Assembly (NCBI GenBank): GCA_016183145.1
Contig: JACPFE010000226.1
Location: 1-6,852 of the forward strand
DNA length: 6,852 nt
Origin: Deltaproteobacteria bacterium
GTDB taxonomy: Bacteria; Desulfobacterota; Binatia; UBA9968
Direction of reading: 5' to 3'
Both the position numbers and the translations under genes were made by a program. The notes under the pieces were generated by a model. It was not told where the DNA came from. It worked only from the letters and a program-made list of their open reading frames with translations, and did no database searches. The number at the start of each line of letters is the position of its first letter. Position 1 is the first letter of the stretch. Positions 1 through 6,638 of this stretch are shown piece after piece.

Positions 1-1
1 G

Positions 2-151
2 ATCGCCACCGACTACCCCCACAGTGACGCCATCGACAAGTTCCCGGACAAAACCGTCGGCGCGATCAGCAGCAACGACAAGATCTCCCGCGCCTCGCGC
101 ACGAAAATTCTCTGGGACAACCCGACCAAAGCGTTCGGTTTGGGGGCGTGA
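2..151 (+). CDS. Amidohydrolase (Amidohydrolase_2-like), C-terminal fragment
   Basis: Only the last 49 codons are in the window, ending in TGA at 149-151; the gene begins upstream. The visible peptide starts IATDYPHSDA and ends ILWDNPTKAFGLGA. A (S/T)DYPH motif near the C-terminus, followed about 30 residues later by a K-I-L-x-D-N-x-x-x-x-(F/Y)-G-L helix, is the usual ending of TIM-barrel metal-dependent hydrolases of the Amidohydrolase_2 family. In that family the Asp of the DYPH motif sits in the metal-binding active site. The substrate cannot be told: the family includes decarboxylases and hydrolases, and the substrate-defining part lies outside the window. It converges on the methyltransferase gene and has no evident link to the envelope locus further right. 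Confidence 0.72.
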   Translation: MATDYPHSDAIDKFPDKTVGAISSNDKISRASRTKILWDNPTKAFGLGA

Positions 152-236
152 GGCTATTCCCCGTATCGCGGGCCGGTTTCTCGCGGGCATGACGACGGAA
201 GGTTGATGCTTAGCGAAACTTCCGCCTTCATCCTTA
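152..236. other. Convergent intergenic spacer with a weak stem-loop
   Basis: This 85-nt spacer lies between the 3' ends of two convergent genes. It contains CGGAAG (196-201) and CTTCCG (219-224), which can pair around a 17-nt loop. No clear T-run follows on either strand, so any terminator role is only a guess. A direct repeat GCGGGC also occurs nearby (168-173 and 183-188 by eye). Confidence 0.25.
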
Positions 237-1055
237 CTACTTTCCTATTTTCGTCGCGCTCCACTTGGCGCCGGACTTAAGCGTGCCCTCGATCGAATTG
301 CCCTTCACGTGACCGACGTATTGCGCTTCACCAGCGCTGAAACTGATCTGATCGCCGTTGAGTTTCCCGTTAGTGATTTGCACGGTGGTATTCCCGGACC
401 TGAGCGTGCCGCTGATCATCTGGAATGTTTGTTTAATCGAGAGCTCACCCTGGGGCAGCTTCCAGGTCCCTTGCACTTTAGCCGGCACGATCCAAAGAAG
501 CGCCGTGCACCAATTGTTGCAGCCGGGCACGGTTTCGGTCTGGTCGGCCTTCCAGTCTTCCATGTCGAAGGAATTCGACACGATGCGGGTGCCGGGTTTG
601 AGATCCAGAATCTTCGGGCGTAGCTTGACGTTGATGCTGGGCAGGAGGAACATCGTGATCACCTGGGCCTGGGAGAAGTCGCTCTCGAACAGGTCCGCTT
701 TCACGAAACTCGCTTTGTCGCTGACCCCTTCCTTGGCGGCGTTGCGCTTGGACAGTTCCACCATGTCGGGATTGTACTCGATGCCAAGCGCTTTCGAGCC
801 GCGTTTGGCGGCGGTGATCACCGTGCGCCCGTCGCCGGAGCCGAGGTCGATGACATAATCCTTCGGCGTGACCTTCGCCATGTCAAGCATTTTATCCACT
901 AATTCCTGCGGCGTCGGCACCCAGACGACGTCCTTGCCTTCTTGGCCGACCTGGGGCTCGTAATCCTGGCTCGCCGCCAGTGCGCTCCCGCTTGGGGTGA
1001 CAAGGCACAGAGTCAGAGCCAATAAAAAGCCGCGAGTAACACTCGTTGCATTCAT
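237..1055 (-). CDS. Exported Class I SAM-dependent methyltransferase
   Basis: The gene encodes 272 aa with an ATG at 1055-1053 and a TAG at 239-237. Residues 1-28 look like a Sec signal peptide: a short basic start, a hydrophobic core LLALTLCLV, and an ALA-A cleavage-like site around 26-28. Residues about 48-190 form a Rossmann-type methyltransferase domain. Motif I is VIDLGSGDG (68-76), an acidic GIEYNP strand end (91-96) would bind the ribose, and ADLFE (120-124) matches the adenine-contacting region. Residues about 195-272 (GTWKLPQGEL onward) are a repetitive, Gly/Thr/Ser-rich, beta-strand-like extension outside the methyltransferase fold. The substrate is unknown. Export is unusual because SAM is cytosolic, so the leader may instead be a membrane anchor. 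The gene is divergent from the adenylating-enzyme gene, and a shared control region is possible but not shown. Confidence 0.85.
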   Translation of the reverse strand: MNATSVTRGFLLALTLCLVTPSGSALAASQDYEPQVGQEGKDVVWVPTPQELVDKMLDMAKVTPKDYVIDLGSGDGRTVITAAKRGSKALGIEYNPDMVELSKRNAAKEGVSDKASFVKADLFESDFSQAQVITMFLLPSINVKLRPKILDLKPGTRIVSNSFDMEDWKADQTETVPGCNNWCTALLWIVPAKVQGTWKLPQGELSIKQTFQMISGTLRSGNTTVQITNGKLNGDQISFSAGEAQYVGHVKGNSIEGTLKSGAKWSATKIGK

Positions 1056-1229
1056 CTTTTGTTCCTCCCATGAACAACGAAATGCTATTCTCCATACTCC
1101 AACGCCAACAAAATGTCCAGAAAGCGGCGTCGAAATGTTGTTTGCTCATGCTAACTGGTACTATCGATCGTGCCTCGGTGCACACCAAACTTGTCTCGAA
1201 ACGTAGTCGTTGCTAAGAATAGGCGAATC
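1056..1229. promoter_or_regulatory. Divergent intergenic region, likely promoters in both directions
   Basis: The two flanking genes point away from each other, so promoters for both should lie here. On the + strand the best candidate is TGGTACTAT (1156-1164), an extended -10-like element matching TATAAT at 4 of 6 positions. A poor TTGTTT (1138-1143) lies 15 nt before its hexamer. Transcription from it would begin near 1171 and give a leader of about 60 nt before the ATG at 1230. On the - strand only weak matches are seen. No clear operator palindrome was found. Confidence 0.35.
1063..1069 (-). promoter_or_regulatory. Ribosome binding site for the methyltransferase
   Basis: Read on the - strand, GGGAGGA lies 7 nt before the ATG at 1055. 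This is a near-consensus Shine-Dalgarno sequence with good spacing. It supports the chosen start, and therefore the reality of the N-terminal signal peptide. Confidence 0.75.
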
Positions 1230-2660
1230 ATGTTTTTTGATGTGCAGCCAGGTTGCCTCATTGAACCCCTCACCGGCCGAACTTGGAGCAGCCGGGAGAT
1301 CGGCGGGCGGGTCATCGCTCGCATGCAACGCTTGCAAAGAGAAGGCATTCGCCACGGCGATCGGGTTTTTGTTCTGTACGGCAATAAACTTGAGTTCTTC
1401 GTCGATGTTCTCGCCGCGTGGCATTCGGGAGCAAGCCTGGTGCCGATCGACAGCCGGCTGACTTCCTTCGAGATCGAAAACCTGGCCCGCGCGGTGATGC
1501 CGCGCTTGCTGCTGGTGGATTCCGCGTCCGGCGCAGCGGCGCTCTCCGGGCTGGCGGCGTTGGATGTAAAAATTATTGATACGACGGCTTGGGACGTTGC
1601 CGATGAGAATCATCCGAGCGCGGGCCCAATCCGCAGTCAAGCTCACATGGACGCTGAAGCGCTGATGCTTTTTACTTCCGGATCGACCGGGGTCCCCAAG
1701 GGCGTGGTGCACACCCATCGTTCGCTGCGCGCGCGCTGGATGGCATTGCAGGATGCGTTGGGCGTCGCAGCTTTTCGCCGCACGTTGTGCTTGCTGCCGA
1801 CTCATTTCGGCCATGGGCTCATCAAGATCACTTTCCTGTCGTCGGTCCCCTCGATGTGGGGACTGGCGTTGAAAGCTAGCAAACCGCCGGCGGCGAAGAG
1901 CTTGCGGCGCGTTCATTGCGGCTCGGCGCCGCTGTCCGGCCTTCTGTGGCGGCAAATTCAAGAGTGGGCGGGCACCCAGGAAGTTTTCAATGCCTATGGA
2001 ATTACCGAGACTGGGAGTTGGGTGGCCGGGACCTCGGTGAGGGAGTTCGAACCGGAGGATGGTTTAATCGGCGTGCCGTGGGGCGCCGTGATCAAGATTC
2101 TCAAGAGCGCCGAACCCCACGCTCCCTTTGATTTGGACGCTCCGTGTCGAGACGCAGAGACGGGTTATATCTGGATCAACACGCCGGCGTTGATGCAAGG
2201 TTACTACCGCCAGCCGGAGTTGACCGCGCAGGTAATTTCGGGCGGATGGTTTTACACCGGCGACATCGGCTTGGTCGATGACAGGGGATGGCTTTATCTC
2301 AAAGGAAGGGAACGCGAGGAGATCAACAAGGGCGGCACGAAGATTTATCCGGCGGACATCGATGCAGTGGTCGAACGGTTCGAGATGACAAAAGAAGTCT
2401 GCGCTTTCGCCGTAGCCGATCCGCTGTACGGTCAAAATATCGCTATAGCGGTGGTGTTGAAAGATGAGAACTCGGCGACGATCCGGGCGCTGCATGATTG
2501 GATGAAGCGCCGCCTCGCGGAGTTCAAAATGCCGGTGCGCTGGTACGCGGTCGACTCCCTGCCGCGCAACTCGCGCGGCAAAGTGAGCCGTAAAGAGGTT
2601 GAGGAGTATTGCGCGGAAAAAATTCCGCTGAATCTCCAAAGCATCTTGCGCGCCGAATGA
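1230..2660 (+). CDS. AMP-forming adenylating enzyme (acyl/aminoacyl ligase, DltA-like role)
   Basis: The protein would activate a carboxylic acid as an acyl-adenylate and load it on a thiol, most likely the carrier protein encoded just downstream. From the ATG at 1230 it has 476 aa and carries the ANL-superfamily core motifs in order: FTSGSTGVPKG phosphate loop (148-158), NAYGITETG (254-262), FYTGDIG (341-347), the hinge region DRGWLYLKGRERE (351-363) followed by NKGGTKIYPADID (366-378), and RNSRGKVSRKE (446-456) with the catalytic Lys at 451. Both N- and C-terminal subdomains are complete. The frame is also open back to a GTG at 1170 (496 aa), but that start has no ribosome binding site. ATG 1230 has a weak AGG 6 nt upstream and places the usual N-terminus (MFFDVQPGCL) correctly. 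The acid is unknown: D-alanine by analogy with DltA, but a fatty, hydroxy or aryl acid is equally possible. Family confidence is high; the start is less certain. Confidence 0.88.
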   Translation: MFFDVQPGCLIEPLTGRTWSSREIGGRVIARMQRLQREGIRHGDRVFVLYGNKLEFFVDVLAAWHSGASLVPIDSRLTSFEIENLARAVMPRLLLVDSASGAAALSGLAALDVKIIDTTAWDVADENHPSAGPIRSQAHMDAEALMLFTSGSTGVPKGVVHTHRSLRARWMALQDALGVAAFRRTLCLLPTHFGHGLIKITFLSSVPSMWGLALKASKPPAAKSLRRVHCGSAPLSGLLWRQIQEWAGTQEVFNAYGITETGSWVAGTSVREFEPEDGLIGVPWGAVIKILKSAEPHAPFDLDAPCRDAETGYIWINTPALMQGYYRQPELTAQVISGGWFYTGDIGLVDDRGWLYLKGREREEINKGGTKIYPADIDAVVERFEMTKEVCAFAVADPLYGQNIAIAVVLKDENSATIRALHDWMKRRLAEFKMPVRWYAVDSLPRNSRGKVSRKEVEEYCAEKIPLNLQSILRAE

Positions 2661-2776
2661 CGGGGAACGCGACGCGCCGGGCCAGTTTCCTAATGTCTCT
2701 CTCGGGGATTGTTATACTCCCTCGCGTGCAGGCGAAGTATGTTGTGCGGCGTTCCCGAAGGAGGCAAGCGAGATCA

Positions 2777-2872
2777 CCCTCGCCCGCTTTGCGGGAGAGG
2801 GCTGGGGTGAGGGTTCGCATGTGTTGCCCCCTCACCCTTACCCTCTCCCCCACGAAGACGTGGTGGAGAGGG
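2777..2872. repeat. Inverted pair of REP-like palindromic repeats
   Basis: Two copies of a GC-rich element lie head to head. Copy 1 (2777-2813) holds the hairpin CCCTC-G-CCCGC-TTT-GCGGG-A-GAGGG (2777-2801) followed by CTGGGGTGAGGG. Copy 2 (2829-2872) reads CCCTCACCCTTA and then a hairpin CCCTCTCC-C-CCACG-AAGA-CGTGG-T-GGAGAGGG (2841-2872). The arms 2793-2813 and 2829-2849 are also inverted repeats of each other, with 18 of 21 positions complementary around a 15-nt loop, so a single large hairpin can compete with the two small ones. CCCTCACCC...CCCTCTCCC elements are, to my knowledge, common dispersed repeats in many environmental bacterial genomes. No transposase is present. Confidence 0.8.
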
Positions 2873-2952
2873 AATGTTTATTGTCAGCTTCGAGCCGACG
2901 AGCATTGAAACCCCTCGCCTTCGAGGTAAGGGTTGTTTAATTTCGATTGACC

Positions 2953-2957
2953 GGAGG
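2953..2957 (+). promoter_or_regulatory. Ribosome binding site deciding the carrier-protein start
   Basis: GGAGG lies 9 nt before a GTG at 2967 and 15 nt before an ATG at 2973, both in frame. The spacing favours GTG 2967. The longer open frame from an ATG at 2874 begins at the edge of the repeat element and has no such site. Confidence 0.6.
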
Positions 2958-2966
2958 CAGCAACAG

Positions 2967-3236
2967 GTGGGAATGATCTTGGAGCCCGAGCGAAGGAAAA
3001 CCGATTTAATTGATTTTCTCCGGACGATTCAGCGGCCGGATTTTCCGCTGCAGGAAATCGACGGGGACCTAAGCCTCGTGGAATCCGGTCTGATCGATTC
3101 GCTGGCCTTGTTGCAGATCATCACTTATCTGGAACAGACCTACGACATTGATTTCCGGGAGAAAGGCATTGATCCAGGGGAGATCAAATCGGTCAACGCG
3201 ATCTTGGAATTGATCGCGCGAGAATCCGCCGCATGA
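2967..3236 (+). CDS. Acyl carrier protein (DltC-like peptidyl/acyl carrier)
   Basis: From the GTG at 2967 the protein is 89 aa, a normal size for a free-standing carrier. The 4'-phosphopantetheine site is Ser45 in SGLIDSLALLQ (40-50), preceded by the acidic DLSLVE strand. Helix II continues as IITYLEQTYDIDF, and the last helix follows in SVNAILELIA. The G-L-(I/M)-D-S pattern and the IDF strand after helix II resemble DltC and other stand-alone carriers more than the fatty-acid AcpP, whose site is DSLD. It probably receives its acyl group from the adenylating enzyme encoded upstream and presents it to the membrane protein encoded next. Its stop overlaps the next start (ATGA, 3233-3236), so the two are probably translationally coupled. 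An ATG at 2973 would give 87 aa. A phosphopantetheinyl transferase must come from elsewhere in the genome. Confidence 0.87.
   Translation: MGMILEPERRKTDLIDFLRTIQRPDFPLQEIDGDLSLVESGLIDSLALLQIITYLEQTYDIDFREKGIDPGEIKSVNAILELIARESAA
3233..3236 (+). promoter_or_regulatory. ATGA start/stop overlap (translational coupling)
   Basis: The start ATG of the MBOAT-like gene and the TGA stop of the carrier gene share bases. No strong Shine-Dalgarno precedes this ATG, which fits re-initiation by ribosomes finishing the carrier gene and argues that the two products work together. Confidence 0.7.
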
Positions 3237-4627
3237 AAACTCCGGCGTTCTTGGCGCTCTACCGGGCGGTCTCCCAGTTTCACGAGAACGAAACCCTCAT
3301 CGGCTGGTTGCAGGATTGCAAGCTCGTCGTCTGGCTGACGCCGCAGCGGCGGAAAACCATTCTCGTTGTCGGCGCAACTTTCGCCGCGATCGTGGGAACG
3401 ATGGACCGCCATGCCCGATGGAGCGATTACCGTCACGCGGCAACCTGGTTGGTTCCCGCCGTCGCGCTGCCGATTCTTTTGGGGATCATTTATCTCCTCT
3501 ACTTGATGGCGGTGCACTTCAAGCGTTTGCCGGCCTTTGTCCGGACTCGCCCGCAGATCTGTGTCCATATTCTTATTTGGGTCCTTTTGGTATCGATCTG
3601 GCTCAAGCTTTCCCCGTCGGTTTTCGGCATCATGGTCATCACGCTCATCGCTGGCTCATTTCCTTACCTGATATGGCGCTGCGGTTACATGGTGCTGTCC
3701 GGTCAAAGAGGGAAAGCGATAACGACGAAATTTACCGACCATTTTTTTTATATCTTCCCGGTATGGGATGGCACCAACACCCCGCCGGGCAAGGGTTACG
3801 ACAACCTGTCGCGCGCAGCGACGCAAACGGCGACGGCTTACACCCGCTCGCTGCTCGCTGGCGTCAAACTCCTATTGCTCGTGGCGCTCTGGCAGGGCGT
3901 GATGCAAGTCATGGGCGCGGTGGTTTACGGCGATCCGAAAAATTCGCTCACGGGCATCCTCGGGGGGCACGATCTTGGAATTCCACGATTGAAATATATC
4001 ATTAATGGCAACGTTGCCCCGGCGCTCGGAATTGTTTGGCTGAGCCTCTATCTGGAATTGATTTGGGAGGCTCTTTCCATCGCCGCCAGGGGCCATGTCT
4101 GGGTCGGCGTGCTGCGGCTTTTTGGTTTCCCGGTTTTCCGCAACACCTATAAGCCCCTGCTGGCGGAATCCATCGTCGAGTTCTGGAATCGTTTTTACTA
4201 CTATTTCAAGGAACTGCTGGTTGAGTTTTTCTTTTTGCCCACCTATCTGCGCTATTTTCGTAATCGGCCGGTGCTGCGCATGATCGCTGCGGTCTTCGCC
4301 GCCGCGTTGATCGGCAATATGTACTACCATCTGCTCCAGGCCAGGCATCCGCTCATCGCGGCGGACTTCAAACAGTTGTGGGGGCTTCTCGGCGCGCGGC
4401 TTATTTATTGTTTCATGCTGGCGGTAGGGATTTCTATCTCTATGCTACGCCAACAGCGCCAACGGGGACGGATGGCTGCCCTGGGTCCACGCAAAGGCGG
4501 CGTCTACCGACTCGGCAGGATCGCTTCCGTTTGGACTTTTTTCGCCGTCATCAATTTTTGGAATGTGAAGGCGGGTATTACCATTCCGGAGCGGGGACGG
4601 TTGTTTCTATCGCTTTTCGGCTTCTAA
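3233..4627 (+). CDS. Multi-spanning membrane protein, divergent MBOAT-like O-acyltransferase (DltB-like role)
   Basis: The 464-aa protein has roughly nine hydrophobic segments (about 42-57, 71-94, 110-125, 129-153, 205-232, 262-282, 348-368, 385-405, 428-447) and no signal peptide. The segment 295-335 has the order of the MBOAT core: RLFGFPVFRNTYKPL (295-309), then SIVEFWNRFYYYFKELL (313-329). This matches the family pattern of an FG(I/F)...N(F)..P(Y/F)L..S(I)..FW.RW(H) stretch. A single membrane-embedded His, H366 in NMYYHLL, stands where MBOATs have their invariant catalytic His. The second His of the usual FWxRWH is replaced by Tyr322. Together with the carrier protein, whose gene overlaps it by ATGA, this suggests transfer of a carrier-bound acyl group across the membrane, as DltB does. 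The MBOAT call is inference from short motifs and context. An unrelated polytopic protein cannot be excluded. Confidence 0.62.
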   Translation: MKTPAFLALYRAVSQFHENETLIGWLQDCKLVVWLTPQRRKTILVVGATFAAIVGTMDRHARWSDYRHAATWLVPAVALPILLGIIYLLYLMAVHFKRLPAFVRTRPQICVHILIWVLLVSIWLKLSPSVFGIMVITLIAGSFPYLIWRCGYMVLSGQRGKAITTKFTDHFFYIFPVWDGTNTPPGKGYDNLSRAATQTATAYTRSLLAGVKLLLLVALWQGVMQVMGAVVYGDPKNSLTGILGGHDLGIPRLKYIINGNVAPALGIVWLSLYLELIWEALSIAARGHVWVGVLRLFGFPVFRNTYKPLLAESIVEFWNRFYYYFKELLVEFFFLPTYLRYFRNRPVLRMIAAVFAAALIGNMYYHLLQARHPLIAADFKQLWGLLGARLIYCFMLAVGISISMLRQQRQRGRMAALGPRKGGVYRLGRIASVWTFFAVINFWNVKAGITIPERGRLFLSLFGF

Positions 4628-4634
4628 TGCTCCT

Positions 4635-6638
4635 ATGCCACGGACATCCTTATCGATTGCCGCAGCTTTAGTGACGGCACTGATTTTCACCGGCTTCCGC
4701 TTGTGGCTGTATCTAGAACGCCGCTCCGAGCTGCAAGGCTTGACCCTGGTCGAGCGCCTGAGGCTTTTCTGGGTCGGCTTTCGCCTCGATGGCGTGATCG
4801 TCAGCCGAACCTGCGTGCTCGTGGTTCTCTCGGCGCTATTGCTCCCGGATTGGCTGTTTGCGGCGAGCGAGTCGTTCCTGTTGGCTTATCTCGGCCTGGT
4901 ATTTTTCGTCTGCTTCTGCGCCGAAACCTGCGGCCTTTATTTCTTTCGTTACTACGACTGCCGGCCGAATTATCTGGTTTTCGAACATGGCGCCGGCAAG
5001 GAAGTTGTCAAAACCGTTCTCAAGGCCTATCCGGTCGTGCGCATTTTCTTGCTGAGTGTGGCTGGAGCGGCATTCAGTCTATTCCTGTTCACGGCGCTGC
5101 GATCACTAGTTTTATTCGCAGAGGGCGCGCTGACGGCTTGGTATTGGGACCGATGGGCCAATTTCGCTTGGCTCCTGATCGTCGGTTTTGCCACTAGAGG
5201 AACTTTCGATCACCGTCCCCTCAATCCCAGCTTCGCATCGATCACCAATAATCGCATCGCCAATGAAATCGCTTTGTGCGGTATCTTCAATCTGCTCTAT
5301 GAATGGAATCACCGGCTAAGAAACGAATTCACCGCGTTAAGAACGACCATGGCGCTTCCGGCCGCCGATGAGGCGGTCCATTGCGTCCGGGATCAATTAT
5401 CAAAGCAGGGGCCACTGACGGACGACTCGCCGAATCCGCTGGTCCGGCATATCCAAGGGGGCCCTGCGAACCAATCGCTCAACGTTGTATTGGTGGTGAT
5501 GGAAAGTTTCACCGGGCGGCTGGTCGGTTGTCTCGGCGGTCAGCCGGCGCTTTCTCCGGAGCTGGATAAACTGGCGACTGAAGGAGTGCTGCTCGAAAGG
5601 TGCTATGCCACCGGCGAGCGGACGATTCAGGCGCTGGAGGCAGCAGTATCTTCTTTCCCGCCTTTGCCGGGCGCGGGGGTGGTCAAGCGGCCGCAGGCGC
5701 GCCGGGGGTTTGCTACGCTCGCCAGCGTACTCAAAGAGCGCGATTACGCGACGCTCTTTCTTTACGGGGGCCAGGGTATTTTCGATCAGATGCGCGCCTT
5801 CTTTCTCGCCAACGGGTTTGACGCTTTCATCGAAGAAAAAGACTTCGTCGATCCGGTGTTTCGCGGCACCTGGGGAGTTTCGGATGAGGATCTGTTTGGC
5901 CGGGCGGATCGGGAGTTTCGCCGGCTCGACGCCCAGGGCCGGCCGTTCTGCGCGACGATCCTCACGGTATCGCTGCATTCGCCGTGGGAATATCCGCCCA
6001 ACCGCATTCAGCCGGTGCCCGCGGGGATTGAGATTCCTTCCGGTTTCGAGATCGAAGAGCTAAATAATTTTTTCTATGCCGATTATGCCATCGGCAAGTT
6101 CATCCGTGAGGCGCGCGGCGCGCCCTATTTCGACAAGACGTTGTTCGTTTTCGTCGGCGACCATGGCGTGCACCTGCGCGGCGCGGGTCTCGTTCCGGTC
6201 GACGATTACCGGGTTCCGGCATTGTTTCTGTGCCCGGCATATCTACCGCCTCGCCGCATCGCTCGGGTCACCAGCCAGATCGACCTGCCGCCGACGATCA
6301 TGGGTATTCTCGGCGGCGACTACCGCAGCCCCTTTTTTGGCGATGATGTTATCCATAACCAGAGCGGCGACCCTTTCGCCATCGCCATCTATAACAAAAG
6401 GCGCTACGGTGTTGTTTCCGACGGTGAACTGATCGTCTTCTCCGATAACAGCGAACGGATCGGTTTCCAACGCGACGGCGTGAACAAAAATTGGCGGCAA
6501 GTGGCGTTCTCAACGGCGCAATCGCGGCGCGCGGAAAGTGCCGCGGCGATGCTTCGGGTCGCGGAAGATCTGCTTGCCGGCGGCCGTTACACCGCTCTCA
6601 AGGGATCGGATAGCGTTCCGCCGCGCGCGCCGGCTTGA
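4635..6638 (+). CDS. LtaS/OpgB-like membrane phosphoglycerol (or phosphoethanolamine) transferase, alkaline-phosphatase superfamily
   Basis: The 667-aa protein has five predicted TM helices (about 7-26, 50-71, 80-105, 134-160, 172-187), a linker, and a large extracytoplasmic catalytic domain (about 282-620). This is the LtaS/OpgB layout. Catalytic landmarks are present in order: Glu290 in VVMESF (metal), Thr330 in TGERT at the place of the LtaS nucleophile, W413 and D417 in TWGVSDEDLF, His448 in SLHSPW, and Asp509-His510 in VGDHG (metal). The juxtamembrane RGTFDHRPLNPSF (188-200) and NEIAL stretch are typical of Gram-negative LTA-synthase-like proteins. The family moves a glycerol- or ethanolamine-phosphate group from a phospholipid to a glycan or polymer outside the inner membrane. 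The arylsulfatase C/S-x-P-x-R motif is absent. The gene starts 7 nt after the previous stop with no clear ribosome binding site, so coupling is likely. Donor and acceptor are unknown. Confidence 0.85.
   Translation: MPRTSLSIAAALVTALIFTGFRLWLYLERRSELQGLTLVERLRLFWVGFRLDGVIVSRTCVLVVLSALLLPDWLFAASESFLLAYLGLVFFVCFCAETCGLYFFRYYDCRPNYLVFEHGAGKEVVKTVLKAYPVVRIFLLSVAGAAFSLFLFTALRSLVLFAEGALTAWYWDRWANFAWLLIVGFATRGTFDHRPLNPSFASITNNRIANEIALCGIFNLLYEWNHRLRNEFTALRTTMALPAADEAVHCVRDQLSKQGPLTDDSPNPLVRHIQGGPANQSLNVVLVVMESFTGRLVGCLGGQPALSPELDKLATEGVLLERCYATGERTIQALEAAVSSFPPLPGAGVVKRPQARRGFATLASVLKERDYATLFLYGGQGIFDQMRAFFLANGFDAFIEEKDFVDPVFRGTWGVSDEDLFGRADREFRRLDAQGRPFCATILTVSLHSPWEYPPNRIQPVPAGIEIPSGFEIEELNNFFYADYAIGKFIREARGAPYFDKTLFVFVGDHGVHLRGAGLVPVDDYRVPALFLCPAYLPPRRIARVTSQIDLPPTIMGILGGDYRSPFFGDDVIHNQSGDPFAIAIYNKRRYGVVSDGELIVFSDNSERIGFQRDGVNKNWRQVAFSTAQSRRAESAAAMLRVAEDLLAGGRYTALKGSDSVPPRAPA

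Larger units (their letters stand above)
2661..2966. other. 306-nt intra-locus gap carrying repeats
   Basis: No credible gene lies between the adenylating-enzyme and carrier-protein genes. The central part (2777-2872) is a pair of dispersed-repeat palindromes. Before it, GTTATACT at 2711-2718 resembles a -10 box but has no convincing -35. After it, a small hairpin CCTCG-CCTT-CGAGG (2913-2926) precedes the carrier-protein ribosome binding site. Whether one transcript spans the gap cannot be told. Confidence 0.45.

Noticed and set aside
24..206. A 60-codon open frame on the + strand
   Set aside because: It overlaps the amidohydrolase end in another frame, is very Arg/Ser/Thr-rich and has no ribosome binding site.
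892..1188. A 98-codon - strand open frame covering the divergent intergenic region
   Set aside because: It runs out of frame into the methyltransferase gene. The in-register ATG at 1055 has a strong ribosome binding site and starts a proper signal peptide, so the intergenic part is regulatory rather than coding.
1161..1961. A 266-codon open frame on the - strand, antisense to the adenylating-enzyme gene
   Set aside because: It overlaps a gene with clear, ordered ANL motifs. Its translation is rich in Arg, Gln and His with no recognisable fold, as expected for a shadow frame in GC-rich DNA.
2713..2718. TATACT as a -10 box of a promoter for the carrier-protein gene
   Set aside because: No -35 hexamer with suitable spacing is visible, and any transcript would have to pass the large repeat hairpin before reaching the gene, so it is kept only as a remark.
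2609..2908. A + strand open frame through the repeat region
   Set aside because: Its translation comes from the palindromic repeat and is of low complexity. No start signal or domain is seen.
4635..6638. Reading the last gene as a true arylsulfatase
   Set aside because: The C/S-x-P-x-R motif that is converted to formylglycine is absent. A Thr nucleophile context, five N-terminal TM helices and a W-G-x-x-D motif point to the LtaS/OpgB group instead.
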